From: Pandoraea faecigallinarum
Lineage (GTDB): Bacteria > Pseudomonadota > Gammaproteobacteria > Burkholderiales > Burkholderiaceae
Direction: 5' to 3'
Length of the DNA: 64,000 nucleotides
Assembly: GCF_001029105.3 (NCBI RefSeq)
Contig: NZ_CP011807.3
Location: 5,177,672-5,241,671 of the forward strand
Both the position numbers and the translations under genes were made by a program. Shown here in pieces: positions 18,787-28,363 of this stretch. The notes beneath the pieces are model-generated. The model searched no databases. It worked only from the letters and a program-made list of their open reading frames with translations, and had not been told where the DNA came from. The stretch's first letter is position 1. Every line of letters begins with the position of its first letter.

Positions 18787-20034
18787 ATGACCGATAGCGT
18801 CACGTGGACTGCGGATCTTCGCCGTTGGCGAACGCTTGCGCTCACGCAAGCCGCACTCGGCCCGGAGATTTTCTCGATGGCCATTCTCGTCCTGTTTTTC
18901 CTCGAATACGCCGGGTTCAGTTTCGCCGAATTCAGTTCGTTCACTGCGAGCCTCTTCATTCTGGGTTGGTTAATGGAGGTACCCGCGGGCGCTCTCGCGG
19001 ACCGATTCGGGCGGAAGCGGTGCCTTATCCTCGGAAATGCCATCTACTGCGCGGCCATGCTCTTGCTTATCGTCGCGAAAGCCAGCGTGCCGCTGGCCGT
19101 CATAGCGTTGATGTACGCGGCAGGTAGCAGCCTTGCGAGCGGGACGTTTCAGGCAATGATGTATGAGGCGTTCGCCGCGCGTGATGCGATTCCGGCGTTT
19201 CACGCGGTCGTGGCGCGCACCACCGGTGTGGGCTTGTGGAGCGCAGCCGCAGCGGCCGCCATCGGTGGATGGATGGCGAGCTACTCGCTCGTGCTGCCCC
19301 TCATGCTGGATGCGATTGTGCTGGCGGGTCTGACCTTGTTTCTGCTTTGGCGCGTGCCCGTGCAACCGCCCCACACGATCAACGCAAGAGAAGCTCAGAC
19401 CTTTTCCCATATGCTTGGCTCGGCATTGCAGGTTGCCGTGTCTTCCCGGACATGGTGTTTGCTGGCATTGGGCTTCGCGGTCACGTTTGCGTGCATTCGA
19501 GCGTCATTCAATACCTATCAACCTCTCATGCTCGGCGCGGGAATACCGGTCGAATACTTCGGAATGACGTTCAGCGCGCTGGTCGTGGTCGGCGGGATCG
19601 TCGCCAGTCTCTTCAGCAAGGCGCCGAAGGCCTGGCTTGACAGCGGCACTGTTGACTTTGCGATCGTGGCGCTGTTTATGGCGGCGCTCGCCCCTTTGTT
19701 CTTGCCTGCGACGTCGCCCATAGCGCTATTGGCCAGCATCGCCGCCCATCAGTTGATCCGGGGCATTTTTCCTTCGTACTACAGCTATCGCCTAAACCGC
19801 GAAATCCCGGAAGCGCTGTCGGCACGCACGACCATGCTTTCCATAGCCAACCTGATTCGTGCCCTTTTCACGGCCGCAACGGTCTACGGGGTGGGTGAAC
19901 TGACGCAAGTCTATGATTTTGCATCGGCTTACCGTTGGCTGAACGTTGGCGCGCTTGTGGCGCTGACTCTCCTTGTCGTCACCATCCGCTGGCCACAATC
20001 CCATGCTGCCGCTGCCCATACCTCAAACCGTTAG
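18787..20034 (+). CDS. MFS transporter
   Basis: A 415-residue membrane protein with about 12 hydrophobic segments and the MFS loop motif ADRFGRKRCLILG between helices 2 and 3. The start at 18787 places the first helix near residue 25; the frame is open upstream but overlaps the Lrp gene and is not protein-like. Its ribosome-binding sequence is weak. The substrate is unknown. It precedes the haem cluster but ends 400 bases before the Fur box, so it is probably separate from that regulon. Confidence 0.85.
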   Translation: MTDSVTWTADLRRWRTLALTQAALGPEIFSMAILVLFFLEYAGFSFAEFSSFTASLFILGWLMEVPAGALADRFGRKRCLILGNAIYCAAMLLLIVAKASVPLAVIALMYAAGSSLASGTFQAMMYEAFAARDAIPAFHAVVARTTGVGLWSAAAAAAIGGWMASYSLVLPLMLDAIVLAGLTLFLLWRVPVQPPHTINAREAQTFSHMLGSALQVAVSSRTWCLLALGFAVTFACIRASFNTYQPLMLGAGIPVEYFGMTFSALVVVGGIVASLFSKAPKAWLDSGTVDFAIVALFMAALAPLFLPATSPIALLASIAAHQLIRGIFPSYYSYRLNREIPEALSARTTMLSIANLIRALFTAATVYGVGELTQVYDFASAYRWLNVGALVALTLLVVTIRWPQSHAAAAHTSNR

Positions 20035-20433
20035 CTAGTCCTCGCGGGAGGAACGCCGTTTCATGACGGCCGCAAGGGAACGGGACGTTTGTCTCGCCGT
20101 CGCCAGTCCAGCGTTCCACGATAAGGAGGCGTCGTTGGCCTTTCTCAACCGATGCACCACGCATCACCTGTTTGTCCGCATGAGAGATTGCGCGCCCGGT
20201 TCCCGAACTCAGGACGAGCCCTCCACGCCGACTTGACCGTCGGCTTTCACCTCGCTAATATGCGAATGATTCTCATTTATAAACGTCGCCAGGTCATTGC
20301 CGGATTGACGTAGATCTTCGCCAGCCGCGCCTGCCCGCGTGTGGTGGAGCGTCGCGAAGGACGCTGCCCGCATGCCGATTGCCACGAGCGCTTGCCAGCC
20401 AGCAACGGGGTTTTTTGCACTGGAGAGCGAGCA
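20035..20433 (+). promoter_or_regulatory. Haem-uptake promoter with Fur box
   Basis: A 399-base region without a credible gene. A sigma70-like promoter is visible: TTGACC (20233-20238), 17-base spacer, TAATAT (20256-20261). Directly downstream, at 20262-20280, lies a Fur-box-like sequence centred on AATGATTCTCATT, matching 12 of 19 positions of the classical 19-bp Fur consensus. A Fur-iron complex bound here would cover the start point and repress the haem receptor and downstream genes. Confidence 0.75.
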
Positions 20434-22821
20434 GTGAAGCAGTCGTCGAGCGGCGGGGGCCGCGCCTTATTCTTGAGCATGCGCCGGGAACCCGGCGGCA
20501 ACGCTCCGGCCAGCGCGGCGAGCCGCGGCCGGATTCCAACCTTACGGCACGGGCACGCGTCGGCGCGGCGCCGGCGTTTGCATCCGCTCGCGGGCGCAGT
20601 ATTGGCGGCGTTCTGGCTGCCCGCCGCGTTCGCGCAACCGGCATCGGCCGAAGGTGCGTTACAGCTTGCCGAAGCCAATCTGCGCGAAGTGAACGTGACA
20701 GCCACGCGCACGCCGACGTCGAGCGAACGGACGCCGGCGTCCATCTCGGTCATCACCGATCAGGATCTCGAAGAGCAGCAGGCTCAGGACATCAAGGAAG
20801 CGCTGCGTTATGAACCGGGCGTGACCGTGCGCCGCGCGCCGTATCGTCCGGCTTCGGCCGCGGCAGGTGGCGGTCGCGACGGCAATTCCAGCATCAATAT
20901 CCGCGGACTCGAAGGCAACCGCGTCGCGTTGTTCGAAGACGGCATCCGCCTGCCGTCCTCGTACGCCTTCGGCCCGCTCGAAGCCGGTCGTGGCGATTAC
21001 ATGAGCATGGACCTGCTGCGCCGCATCGAAATTCTGCGCGGTCCGGCCTCGTCGCTCTACGGCAGCGACGGTCTCACCGGTGTCGTCAACTTCCTCACCA
21101 AAGATCCGCAGGACTTGCTCGACGTGTTCGGCAAGTCGACTTACTTCTCGCTGCGTCCGTACTACAACTCGATGGACCGAAGCTTCGGCACGACTGCGCA
21201 GGCCGCGTGGGGTGGCGAGCAATGGCAGGGCATGTTGATCGTCGACGGCAACAAGGGTCACGAACTCGACGGCAAGGGCACCAACAATACCGCCAGCACG
21301 GCACGTACGACGGCGAACCCGCAGGACACCAACGGCGATTCGGTACTCGGCAAGCTCGTGTTCAAGGCCACGCCGTTCTCGACGTTCAAGCTCACTGCCG
21401 AGAACGTGCGGCGGCGCACCGATTCGGACGTCCTGTCCGCCGTCAGCCCGCCAACCACGCTGGGCCTGCATACCAGCGACCGGCTCGAACGCAATCGCGT
21501 GAGCCTCGACTACGACTTCAACGATGCGTCGCAGTCGTACATCCAGAACGCTCACGCCCTGCTGTATTTCCAGGACGCGAAGAACAGCCAGTACTCCTAC
21601 GAAAAACGCACGGCGGGCGACCGTACGCGCGACAACACGTACAAGGAGCGCACCGTGGGCGGCTCATTGCAGGCCGAAAGCCACTTCGAGACCGGCCCGC
21701 TCGCCCACAAGCTCGTGTACGGCACCGACGCGAGCCTCGCCTACGTGACGAGCTACCGCAACGGTACGGTGCCGGGCGTGGGCGAGTCGTTCCCGAACAA
21801 GGCGTTCCCGGACACCGACTACACGCTCTTCGGCGCGTATTTGCAGGACGAAGTCCGCTATGGCGCGCTGACCGTCACGCCGGGCATTCGTTACGACGCC
21901 TATTGGCTCTCGCCGAAGAAGAACGATCCGCTGTATGTCTCCCAGACGGCCTCGGGCGCGCTCGTGCAACCGACGGCGTCGAACGATTCCGCCTTCTCGC
22001 CGCGTCTAGCGATCATGTACGAGATCGCGCCATCGCTGATACCGTACGTGCAGTACGCACGCGGCTTCCGCACGCCCACGCCCGACCAGGTCAACAACGG
22101 CTTCTCCAACCCGGTCTACGGCTACATGTCGATCGCGAACCCGAGCCTCAAGCCGGAGACCAGCGACACACTGGAGTTGGGGCTGCGCGGACGTCTCGCG
22201 ACCACCCTCGGCCCGGTCACGTACAGCACCGCCGTGTTCGCGGGCAAATACCGCAACTTCATCTCGCAGCAGAACATCAGCGGTTCGGGCCGTCCGAACG
22301 ATCCGCTCATCTTCCAGTACGTGAACTTCAGTCGCGCCAGCATTCAGGGCTGGGAAGGCCGCGCCACATGGGCGCTCAAGGGCGGCGTCACCCTGCGTAC
22401 CGCCATGGCCTACACGCACGGTACGACGGAGGACGACGGCGCCCCGAGCCAGCCGCTCAACACCATCAATCCCTTCTCGATGGTCGTGGGCGTGCGCTAC
22501 GAGCCGAACAGCACGTGGTTCGCGCAGGCCGACCTGATGTTCCAGGCCGCCAAGTCGCAAAGCCAGATCGCGAAGTCCTGTACGGCAGGCACGCAGCAGA
22601 ACCAGAGCTGTTGGGCACCGCCCTCGTCGATCGTGCTCGACCTGTCGGGCGGGTATCACATCAACAAAAACGCGACGATTTATGCCGGTATCTACAACGT
22701 GTTCGACCGCAAGTACTGGAACTGGTCGGACGTCCGTAACCTCGCCGAGAACTCGACCGTCAAGGACGCGTATTCGGCCCCGGGCCGCAGCGCGGCTGTG
22801 AGCCTGAAGCTTCAGTACTGA
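20434..22821 (+). CDS. hmuR: TonB-dependent haem/haemoglobin receptor
   Basis: A 795-residue outer-membrane receptor that takes up haem with TonB energy. A signal peptide is present (RRRRLHPLAGAVLAAFW... AFA), followed by a TonB-box-like LREVNVTATRTP, a plug domain (SINIRGLEGNRVALFEDG and LRRIEILRGPASSLYGSDGL, shortened here) and a 22-strand beta-barrel ending in aromatic-terminated strands (final residues LKLQY). YARGFRTPTPDQV and NPSLKPETSDTLELG (FRAP/NPNL-type region) are characteristic of haem receptors. The GTG at 20434 has GGAGA 7 bases upstream; a GTG at 20341 and an ATG at 20479 are alternatives. Fur-regulated from the upstream box. The gene symbol is by analogy. Confidence 0.9.
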   Translation: MKQSSSGGGRALFLSMRREPGGNAPASAASRGRIPTLRHGHASARRRRLHPLAGAVLAAFWLPAAFAQPASAEGALQLAEANLREVNVTATRTPTSSERTPASISVITDQDLEEQQAQDIKEALRYEPGVTVRRAPYRPASAAAGGGRDGNSSINIRGLEGNRVALFEDGIRLPSSYAFGPLEAGRGDYMSMDLLRRIEILRGPASSLYGSDGLTGVVNFLTKDPQDLLDVFGKSTYFSLRPYYNSMDRSFGTTAQAAWGGEQWQGMLIVDGNKGHELDGKGTNNTASTARTTANPQDTNGDSVLGKLVFKATPFSTFKLTAENVRRRTDSDVLSAVSPPTTLGLHTSDRLERNRVSLDYDFNDASQSYIQNAHALLYFQDAKNSQYSYEKRTAGDRTRDNTYKERTVGGSLQAESHFETGPLAHKLVYGTDASLAYVTSYRNGTVPGVGESFPNKAFPDTDYTLFGAYLQDEVRYGALTVTPGIRYDAYWLSPKKNDPLYVSQTASGALVQPTASNDSAFSPRLAIMYEIAPSLIPYVQYARGFRTPTPDQVNNGFSNPVYGYMSIANPSLKPETSDTLELGLRGRLATTLGPVTYSTAVFAGKYRNFISQQNISGSGRPNDPLIFQYVNFSRASIQGWEGRATWALKGGVTLRTAMAYTHGTTEDDGAPSQPLNTINPFSMVVGVRYEPNSTWFAQADLMFQAAKSQSQIAKSCTAGTQQNQSCWAPPSSIVLDLSGGYHINKNATIYAGIYNVFDRKYWNWSDVRNLAENSTVKDAYSAPGRSAAVSLKLQY

Positions 22822-22941
22822 TCTTCGGATCGGTCGTTGGAACCCGCGCCGGCGCGCACGAGTTTCCGCTCGCCGGCGCATGCCAGCCGTTGCAAGACGT
22901 CCCGAGACGCCGCCAGCAAACATGCTTTTCAAGGAATCGCC

Positions 22942-24051
22942 ATGATGAACGCTCAAAACGCCACCTCCTCCGCCCGCCCGGCATTGCCCGCGCTCGCCGA
23001 CGTCAACCGTCTGCGCAGCGAATTCCAACGTGTGAAGGCCGAACAGAACCTGCGCGATCGCGACGCTGCGGCCGCCCTCGGGGTGTCCGAAGGCGAGACG
23101 GTCGCGGCGTTCGTGGGAGAACATGTCGTGCGCCTGCGACCGGATTTCGTCGAGATCGTCGAAGCGTTCCCGGCGCTCGGACGCGTCATGGCGCTCACGC
23201 GCAACAACGCCGCTGTCCACGAAAAGGATGGCCGGTACGAGAAGCTTTCGCATCAGGGCACCATCGGTCTGGGTCTGGGCAAGGACCTCGACCTGCGGAT
23301 CTTCTATCACCAATGGGCGTATGGCTACGCGGTCGAGACGCCCACGGAGAACGGCCCGCGCCGCTCGCTGCAATTCTTCGACAAGGCGGGCACCGCGGTG
23401 CACAAGATGTTCCTGCGCGACCATAGCGACGTCGCCGCATACGACGCGCTCGTCGCCCGCTTCCGCGCGGACGATCAGACGCCGGGTCAGCGCGTCGTGC
23501 CCACCGATGCTCCAAAAGCCGAAACGCCCGACACCGATATCGATGCCGCCGCCTTCCAGCGCGACTGGCTCGCGATGACCGACACGCATCAGTTCTTCGA
23601 CATGCTCAGGCGTCATGGCGTATCGCGCTCGCAAGCGCTGCGTCTTGCCCCGGAAGGTCACGCGAAGCAGGTCGCGGCCACGTCGGTACGCGCGCTGCTC
23701 GAAGATGCCGCCGGCACCGAACTGCCGATCATGGTGTTCGTCGGTAACGCCGGAATGATCCAGATTCACACCGGACCCGTGAGGAACATCAAGGTCATGG
23801 GTCCGTGGGTCAACGTTCTTGACCCGGGCTTCAACCTGCATCTGCGCGAAGATCTCGTCGATACCGCGTGGATCGTGCGCAAACCGACGGCAGACGGCAT
23901 CGTCTCGTCGCTCGAATTGCTCGACGCCGCGGGCATGGTCATCGCCATGTTCTTCGGCGAGCGCAAACCGGGTCAGGCCGAACGCGAAGACTGGCGCGCC
24001 GCGCTGGTGCGCGTGGAGGGTTCGCACGGGGATGTGGAGGCATCAGCGTGA
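22942..24051 (+). CDS. hmuS: Haem-degrading/haem-transfer factor, HemS/HmuS family
   Basis: A 369-residue cytoplasmic protein of the HemS/ChuS family, which binds incoming haem and either degrades it or passes it on. The two tandem HemS repeats are visible: RLRPDFVEIVEAFPALGRVMAL in the first half and ALLEDAAGTELPIMVFVGNAGMIQIHTG (shortened by eye) in the second, with WVNVLDPGFNLHLRED near the end. AAGGAA lies upstream of ATG 22942. The stop overlaps the GTG start of hmuT by four bases. There is no HmuO-type haem oxygenase in the window, so this protein may be the main route of iron release. Confidence 0.93.
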   Translation: MMNAQNATSSARPALPALADVNRLRSEFQRVKAEQNLRDRDAAAALGVSEGETVAAFVGEHVVRLRPDFVEIVEAFPALGRVMALTRNNAAVHEKDGRYEKLSHQGTIGLGLGKDLDLRIFYHQWAYGYAVETPTENGPRRSLQFFDKAGTAVHKMFLRDHSDVAAYDALVARFRADDQTPGQRVVPTDAPKAETPDTDIDAAAFQRDWLAMTDTHQFFDMLRRHGVSRSQALRLAPEGHAKQVAATSVRALLEDAAGTELPIMVFVGNAGMIQIHTGPVRNIKVMGPWVNVLDPGFNLHLREDLVDTAWIVRKPTADGIVSSLELLDAAGMVIAMFFGERKPGQAEREDWRAALVRVEGSHGDVEASA

Positions 24052-24995
24052 GCACTTCTCCCAACGTACGCTGCGCGTCCGGAATGTCACGGCGCGCCTT
24101 GATGACCCGCTGCGCGACGCTGACGGCAGGCGCATGGCTGGGCTCGCTGTTGCCGATGGCGCTCGCGCATGCCGCGCCCGCAGCGTCCACCACGAACGCG
24201 ACCAAGGACGGTCCGAAGCGTGTGATCGTCGCCGGTGGCGCGTTGACGGAAATCGTCTACGCGCTCGGCGCGCAGAGCCGCGTCATCGCCAACGACCTCA
24301 CGAGCCTCTATCCGGAGGCGGCGTCGAAATTGCCCAAGATCGGCTATCTGCGCACGCTGTCGGCCGAAGGTGTGCTGTCGCTGCATCCCGACTTGTTGCT
24401 CGCCGGCGCCGAGGCCGGTCCACCCAACGTGCTCTCGCAGATCGAAGCCGCGGGCGTGCCCGTGCAGCATTTCCGTCACGGATACACGGCCGAGCTGGTG
24501 CGCGAGAACATTCGCGGCGTTGCCAACGCGTTGAAGATCGGCGACGACGGCACGCGCGTGGCGGCCCGTTTCACGGCCGAGTGGATGCAGGTGCGCGACA
24601 CCGTCGAGACTCGGTATGGCATTGCGCGGCGCCCTCGCGTGCTCTTCATCCTCGGGCATACGGGCAATCAGGTCATGGTCGCGGGGCAGGACACGGCGGC
24701 AGACGCAATGCTCGCGTACGCGGGCGCCGAGAACGCGCTGCGCGGCTTTAGCGGCTACCGCGCGCTGAGCGCCGAGGCGGCGGTGGCCGCACAACCCGAC
24801 GTGCTGCTCACGACCACGACGGGGCCTTCTCCCGTCGACCCCGCGGCGTCGCTCCTCGCACAACCGGGGCTGGCGAATACGCCCGCCGGGCGCGCCGGAC
24901 GCGTCGTGAGTTTCGACGCGTTGTACCTGCTCGGTTTCGGCCCGCGGCTGCCGCAGGCCGTTGCCGACCTGGCCAAACGCGTGCACGCCGTCTGA
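24048..24995 (+). CDS. hmuT: Haem ABC transporter substrate-binding protein
   Basis: A 315-residue periplasmic haem-binding protein of the class III (BtuF/FhuD-like) fold. The N-terminal signal peptide includes SRRALMTRC and a hydrophobic core before AHA. The mature protein begins KRVIVAGGALTEIVYALGA, diagnostic for HmuT/haem-binding proteins. The GTG at 24048 overlaps the hmuS stop and has GGAGG upstream, so translation is coupled. It delivers haem to HmuUV. Confidence 0.93.
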   Translation: MSTSPNVRCASGMSRRALMTRCATLTAGAWLGSLLPMALAHAAPAASTTNATKDGPKRVIVAGGALTEIVYALGAQSRVIANDLTSLYPEAASKLPKIGYLRTLSAEGVLSLHPDLLLAGAEAGPPNVLSQIEAAGVPVQHFRHGYTAELVRENIRGVANALKIGDDGTRVAARFTAEWMQVRDTVETRYGIARRPRVLFILGHTGNQVMVAGQDTAADAMLAYAGAENALRGFSGYRALSAEAAVAAQPDVLLTTTTGPSPVDPAASLLAQPGLANTPAGRAGRVVSFDALYLLGFGPRLPQAVADLAKRVHAV

Positions 24996-25124
24996 GCGCG
25001 TGAATAGGTGAGTGCATGCCCGAGACGCTAAGCGACGTGACGTCCGGTGGCGTGACGTCGCCTCCCCCCGTCTTCCGCCTCGCACCGCCCGCCTCCGAAG
25101 CTCCCTGAAACCTGCCACCCGCCA

Positions 25125-26306
25125 GTGAACGAAGCCATGTCAGCCGCGCCGCCGATTCCCCGATCTACCCAAGCCATGTCGTCCGGTCCGCACGGGGCGC
25201 AAACGCCGCCCTCCGCCCCTACCACCACCACGTCCACCATGCCTGGCCGTACGGCGGCCGCACGCCGGCGGCCGCCGCGATGGATCGTCATGACCGTGCT
25301 CGTCGGCTTGCTCGCCGCCGCAGTCCTCGCCGCGCTATGCGGCGGCGCTTACCGCATCGCTCCCGGCGAAGCCGTCGGCGCGCTGTTCCGCGGTGCGACG
25401 GGCGACTTCGTACAGGACCAGGCACGCAACGTGATGTTGCAGATCCGGCTGCCGCGGATCGTTCTCGGCATGCTGGTCGGCGCAGGCTTCGGCGCTGCCG
25501 GCGCCGCATTGCAGGCGCTGTTTCGCAACCCGCTCGCCGACCCCGGTCTGATCGGCGTGGCCAGCGGGGCCGCATTGGGTGCGGCGGGCGTGATCGTGCT
25601 CGGTGGCGTGCTGTTGCCGGCGGCACTGGCTGCGTCGCTGGGACTGTGGATGCTGCCGGTCGCGGCATTCGCCGGGGCGCTCGGCGTGACCGCGCTGGTC
25701 TACCGTCTGGCGGCGGGACGCGGGCGTCTCGCCCTGCCCCTGCTCCTGCTCGCCGGTATCGCGATCAACGCGGTCTCCGGTGCCGCCATCGGCTTGCTGA
25801 CCTATCTCGCGAACGACACGCAATTGCGCACGCTCACATTCTGGACACTCGGCAGTCTCGGTGGCGCGCAGTGGTCGATGCTCGCCGTGATCGTGTGGCC
25901 CGTGGCGCTGGGTATCGTCGCGCTCGCGTTGCAGTGCCGCTCACTCAACGCCCTGTTGCTGGGCGAAGCCGAGGCGCTGCATCTGGGGGTTGCCGTGCAG
26001 TCCGTCAAGCGACGTGTGATGATCGCCTGCGCGCTGTGCGTGGGCGCGCTGGTGGCATCGAGCGGCATGATCGGTTTCATCGGCCTGATCGCGCCGCACA
26101 TCGTGCGGCTGGTGGTGGGGCCCGACCCGCGCGCCGTACTTCCGGCAGCCGCCCTGTTCGGCGCCATCCTCACACTCCTCGCCGATCTGATCGCACGCAC
26201 CTGGGTGGCGCCCGCCGAGTTGCCGCTCGGCATTCTCACGGCCCTGCTCGGCGCGCCCTTCTTCCTGATGCTGCTGTGGCAACGCCGCGGTCAGTTCGGG
26301 CTCTGA
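25125..26306 (+). CDS. hmuU: Haem ABC transporter permease (FecCD family)
   Basis: A 393-residue inner-membrane permease with about 10 hydrophobic segments and FecCD hallmarks: IRLPRIVLGMLVGAGFG, GAALQALFRNPLADPGLIG and GMIGFIGLIAPHIVRL. A ~50-residue Pro/Ala/Thr-rich N-terminal tail precedes the first helix, longer than usual. The start is uncertain between GTG 25125 and ATG 25137. It lies 129 bases after hmuT and 28 bases before the ATPase gene, in one transcription unit. Confidence 0.93.
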   Translation: MNEAMSAAPPIPRSTQAMSSGPHGAQTPPSAPTTTTSTMPGRTAAARRRPPRWIVMTVLVGLLAAAVLAALCGGAYRIAPGEAVGALFRGATGDFVQDQARNVMLQIRLPRIVLGMLVGAGFGAAGAALQALFRNPLADPGLIGVASGAALGAAGVIVLGGVLLPAALAASLGLWMLPVAAFAGALGVTALVYRLAAGRGRLALPLLLLAGIAINAVSGAAIGLLTYLANDTQLRTLTFWTLGSLGGAQWSMLAVIVWPVALGIVALALQCRSLNALLLGEAEALHLGVAVQSVKRRVMIACALCVGALVASSGMIGFIGLIAPHIVRLVVGPDPRAVLPAAALFGAILTLLADLIARTWVAPAELPLGILTALLGAPFFLMLLWQRRGQFGL

Positions 26307-26334
26307 CAACGCTTCCGGACATCGAGACATCGCC

Positions 26335-27168
26335 ATGCTCAGCGCATACGACCTCACCATTGCCCACACCGACGCGCCCGTGCTCGACGGTCTGTCTCTC
26401 GACATCCGCCCCGGCGAACTGCTGGTACTGCTCGGACGTAACGGAGCAGGCAAGAGCACACTGCTCAAGGCGCTGGCCGGGGAACCGCTGCCGCCGCGCG
26501 CCCATATGCGTGGCGCCGTTACCCTCAACGGTGCCCTGCTCTCGCAATACTCGAACTCCGCCCTCGCACGCCTGCGGGCCGTGTTGCCGCAAACCGCCCA
26601 ACTTTCGTTTCCATTCAGCGCACTGGAGATCGTGACGATGGGCCGTCTGCCGTTTCCGAAGTCGGGCAGGCGCGACGAGGAAATCGCGGCACTCGCACTG
26701 GAGCAGGCAGGCGCCCTTTCGCTGATGCATCGCGATGTGATGACGCTCTCGGGCGGCGAGTGGGCGCGTGTGCAATTTGCGCGCGTGCTGGCGCAGTTGT
26801 GGCCGGACGAGACGGCATCCGCCCCATGCGTGCCGCGCTATCTGCTGCTCGACGAACCGACGGCGGCGCTCGATCTCGCCCATCAGCATCACCTGCTGTC
26901 GCTCACGCGCACATTGGCCAGATCATGGGGATTCGGGGCAATGGCGATCGTGCACGACGTCAATCTGGCGGCGCGTCACGCGGACCGCATGGCGCTGCTC
27001 GCCAACGGTCGGATCCTCGCTACCGGCACACCGCACGAGGTCATGCAAGCCGATCTCATCGAGACGACACTGGGACTGCCCGTGCACGTGTTTACACCGC
27101 AGAGCGCGCCCGGCCTTCACGCGCTCAAAGGCGCCTCAGCGAGCGTGCCCTTCGCGTTGCCCGCATGA
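26335..27168 (+). CDS. hmuV: Haem ABC transporter ATPase
   Basis: A 277-residue ABC ATPase. Walker A GRNGAGKST, Q-loop LPQTAQLSFPF, signature LSGGEWARVQFARV, Walker B YLLLDEPTAALD and the switch histidine in IVHDVNLAARH are all intact. It is the last gene of the haem cluster and powers HmuU; the convergent ornithine cyclodeaminase-like gene ends 16 bases later. Confidence 0.95.
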   Translation: MLSAYDLTIAHTDAPVLDGLSLDIRPGELLVLLGRNGAGKSTLLKALAGEPLPPRAHMRGAVTLNGALLSQYSNSALARLRAVLPQTAQLSFPFSALEIVTMGRLPFPKSGRRDEEIAALALEQAGALSLMHRDVMTLSGGEWARVQFARVLAQLWPDETASAPCVPRYLLLDEPTAALDLAHQHHLLSLTRTLARSWGFGAMAIVHDVNLAARHADRMALLANGRILATGTPHEVMQADLIETTLGLPVHVFTPQSAPGLHALKGASASVPFALPA

Positions 27169-27183
27169 TCCGCCTGATGGGCC

Positions 27184-28155
27184 TCAGGAGGCCGGCATGC
27201 CATCGCGCGCCAGATTCGCGCGAGCGCACAACACTGCCGCCAGATCCCACAACGCATAACCGACGCTCTTGAAGAGCACTGGTCCGCTGGCCCGATACCG
27301 GTCGGGGGTGATGATCGCGTCCATGAGCGGCGCGGCACGCGCCCAGTCGATCGCGGCATGAAGCAGGTCACCGGCTTCGTGCTTCACTTCCCACGTATCG
27401 ACCACCAGCGTGCCCCGCACAGCCGCATCGCGGCACAACTGCGGCGGCAGTTCGCGCATGTCAGGGCGAAACGCCCCGACGCCCGCGACGAAGATGTCGT
27501 CGCGCCAGCGCATGGCGTCGCTGTCCGGCAACACGGGTTCGCTACTGGTTGTCGCCGTAATCACGATGCTCACGGTACTGAGTACCGGCTCAATAGCATC
27601 GACGACGGTCGCTTCCACCCCCAACGTTGCGGCGTGTTGCGCCAATGCGTGCGCACGCTCCGGACTGCGTGAAAAGATCATGAAGTGACGTGTGCCCATG
27701 CCGGCAGCAAAGGCTTCGAGGTGCGCCTTCGCCTGCACGCCCGCGCCCACGATCAACACCGGCCCTTTCGGACGCGGCGCGAACTTGCGCGCGGCGAAGA
27801 GCGTGACGGCCGCGGTGCGGCGTCCCGTCACCGTTGGCCCATCGAGCAGCATCTGCCGCTCGCCCGTGTGCGGATCGAACACCATCACCTCGCCGATGAT
27901 CGACGGCTTGCCCGCCCTGCAGTTCTCGGGGTGAACGGTGATGTGCTTGGTCATCGCCACATCGCGATTGACCGCGGGCATGACGAGCAACACGCCGCCG
28001 CGGCGGCCGCGTTCGGGATCGGTCAAGGGAAAATGCAGACGCTCAGGCGCGCGCGCGGTGCCCGAGCGCATCTCCATGAGCATGGCCTCGATACCGTCGG
28101 CCAACTGCGGATAAGGCAACAACTGCGCGGTCTGATGCGCATCCAGCGTGATCAT
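27184..28155 (-). CDS. Ornithine cyclodeaminase/mu-crystallin family enzyme
   Basis: A 323-residue NAD(P)-dependent enzyme. The Rossmann motif VLIVGAGVQAKAHLEAF is near residue 125, and the substrate region includes MTKHITVHPENCRAGKPSI and GPTVTGRRTAAV. Members act as ornithine cyclodeaminase, delta1-pyrroline-2-carboxylate reductase or alanine dehydrogenase; sequence alone does not say which. The ATG at 28155 has GGAGA upstream. It is monocistronic, converging on hmuV. Confidence 0.9.
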   Translation of the reverse strand: MITLDAHQTAQLLPYPQLADGIEAMLMEMRSGTARAPERLHFPLTDPERGRRGGVLLVMPAVNRDVAMTKHITVHPENCRAGKPSIIGEVMVFDPHTGERQMLLDGPTVTGRRTAAVTLFAARKFAPRPKGPVLIVGAGVQAKAHLEAFAAGMGTRHFMIFSRSPERAHALAQHAATLGVEATVVDAIEPVLSTVSIVITATTSSEPVLPDSDAMRWRDDIFVAGVGAFRPDMRELPPQLCRDAAVRGTLVVDTWEVKHEAGDLLHAAIDWARAAPLMDAIITPDRYRASGPVLFKSVGYALWDLAAVLCARANLARDGMPAS

Positions 28156-28363
28156 CGATATGTCTCCGCTTCGAAGCGTGCGCCATCGAACGCCGGCATT
28201 CGCACTCGTCGCCGTCGCCTTGCGCCACGCTTTGCCAAGTTTGATTTCAGTGTAGCGCGCATCGCGGTAACGCGTCTGCCACATCGAAATTTAATCGTGA
28301 CAATTCGTATCGTTGCTCGTCCATCGACGCACACCTCACGCCGACGATGCGGTGCACGTACGC

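Noticed and set aside
18512..18790. A 92-residue open frame between the Lrp and MFS genes that overlaps the MFS start
   Set aside because: No ribosome-binding sequence, no recognisable family and an odd composition; only the overlap is suggestive. Left as an intergenic region.
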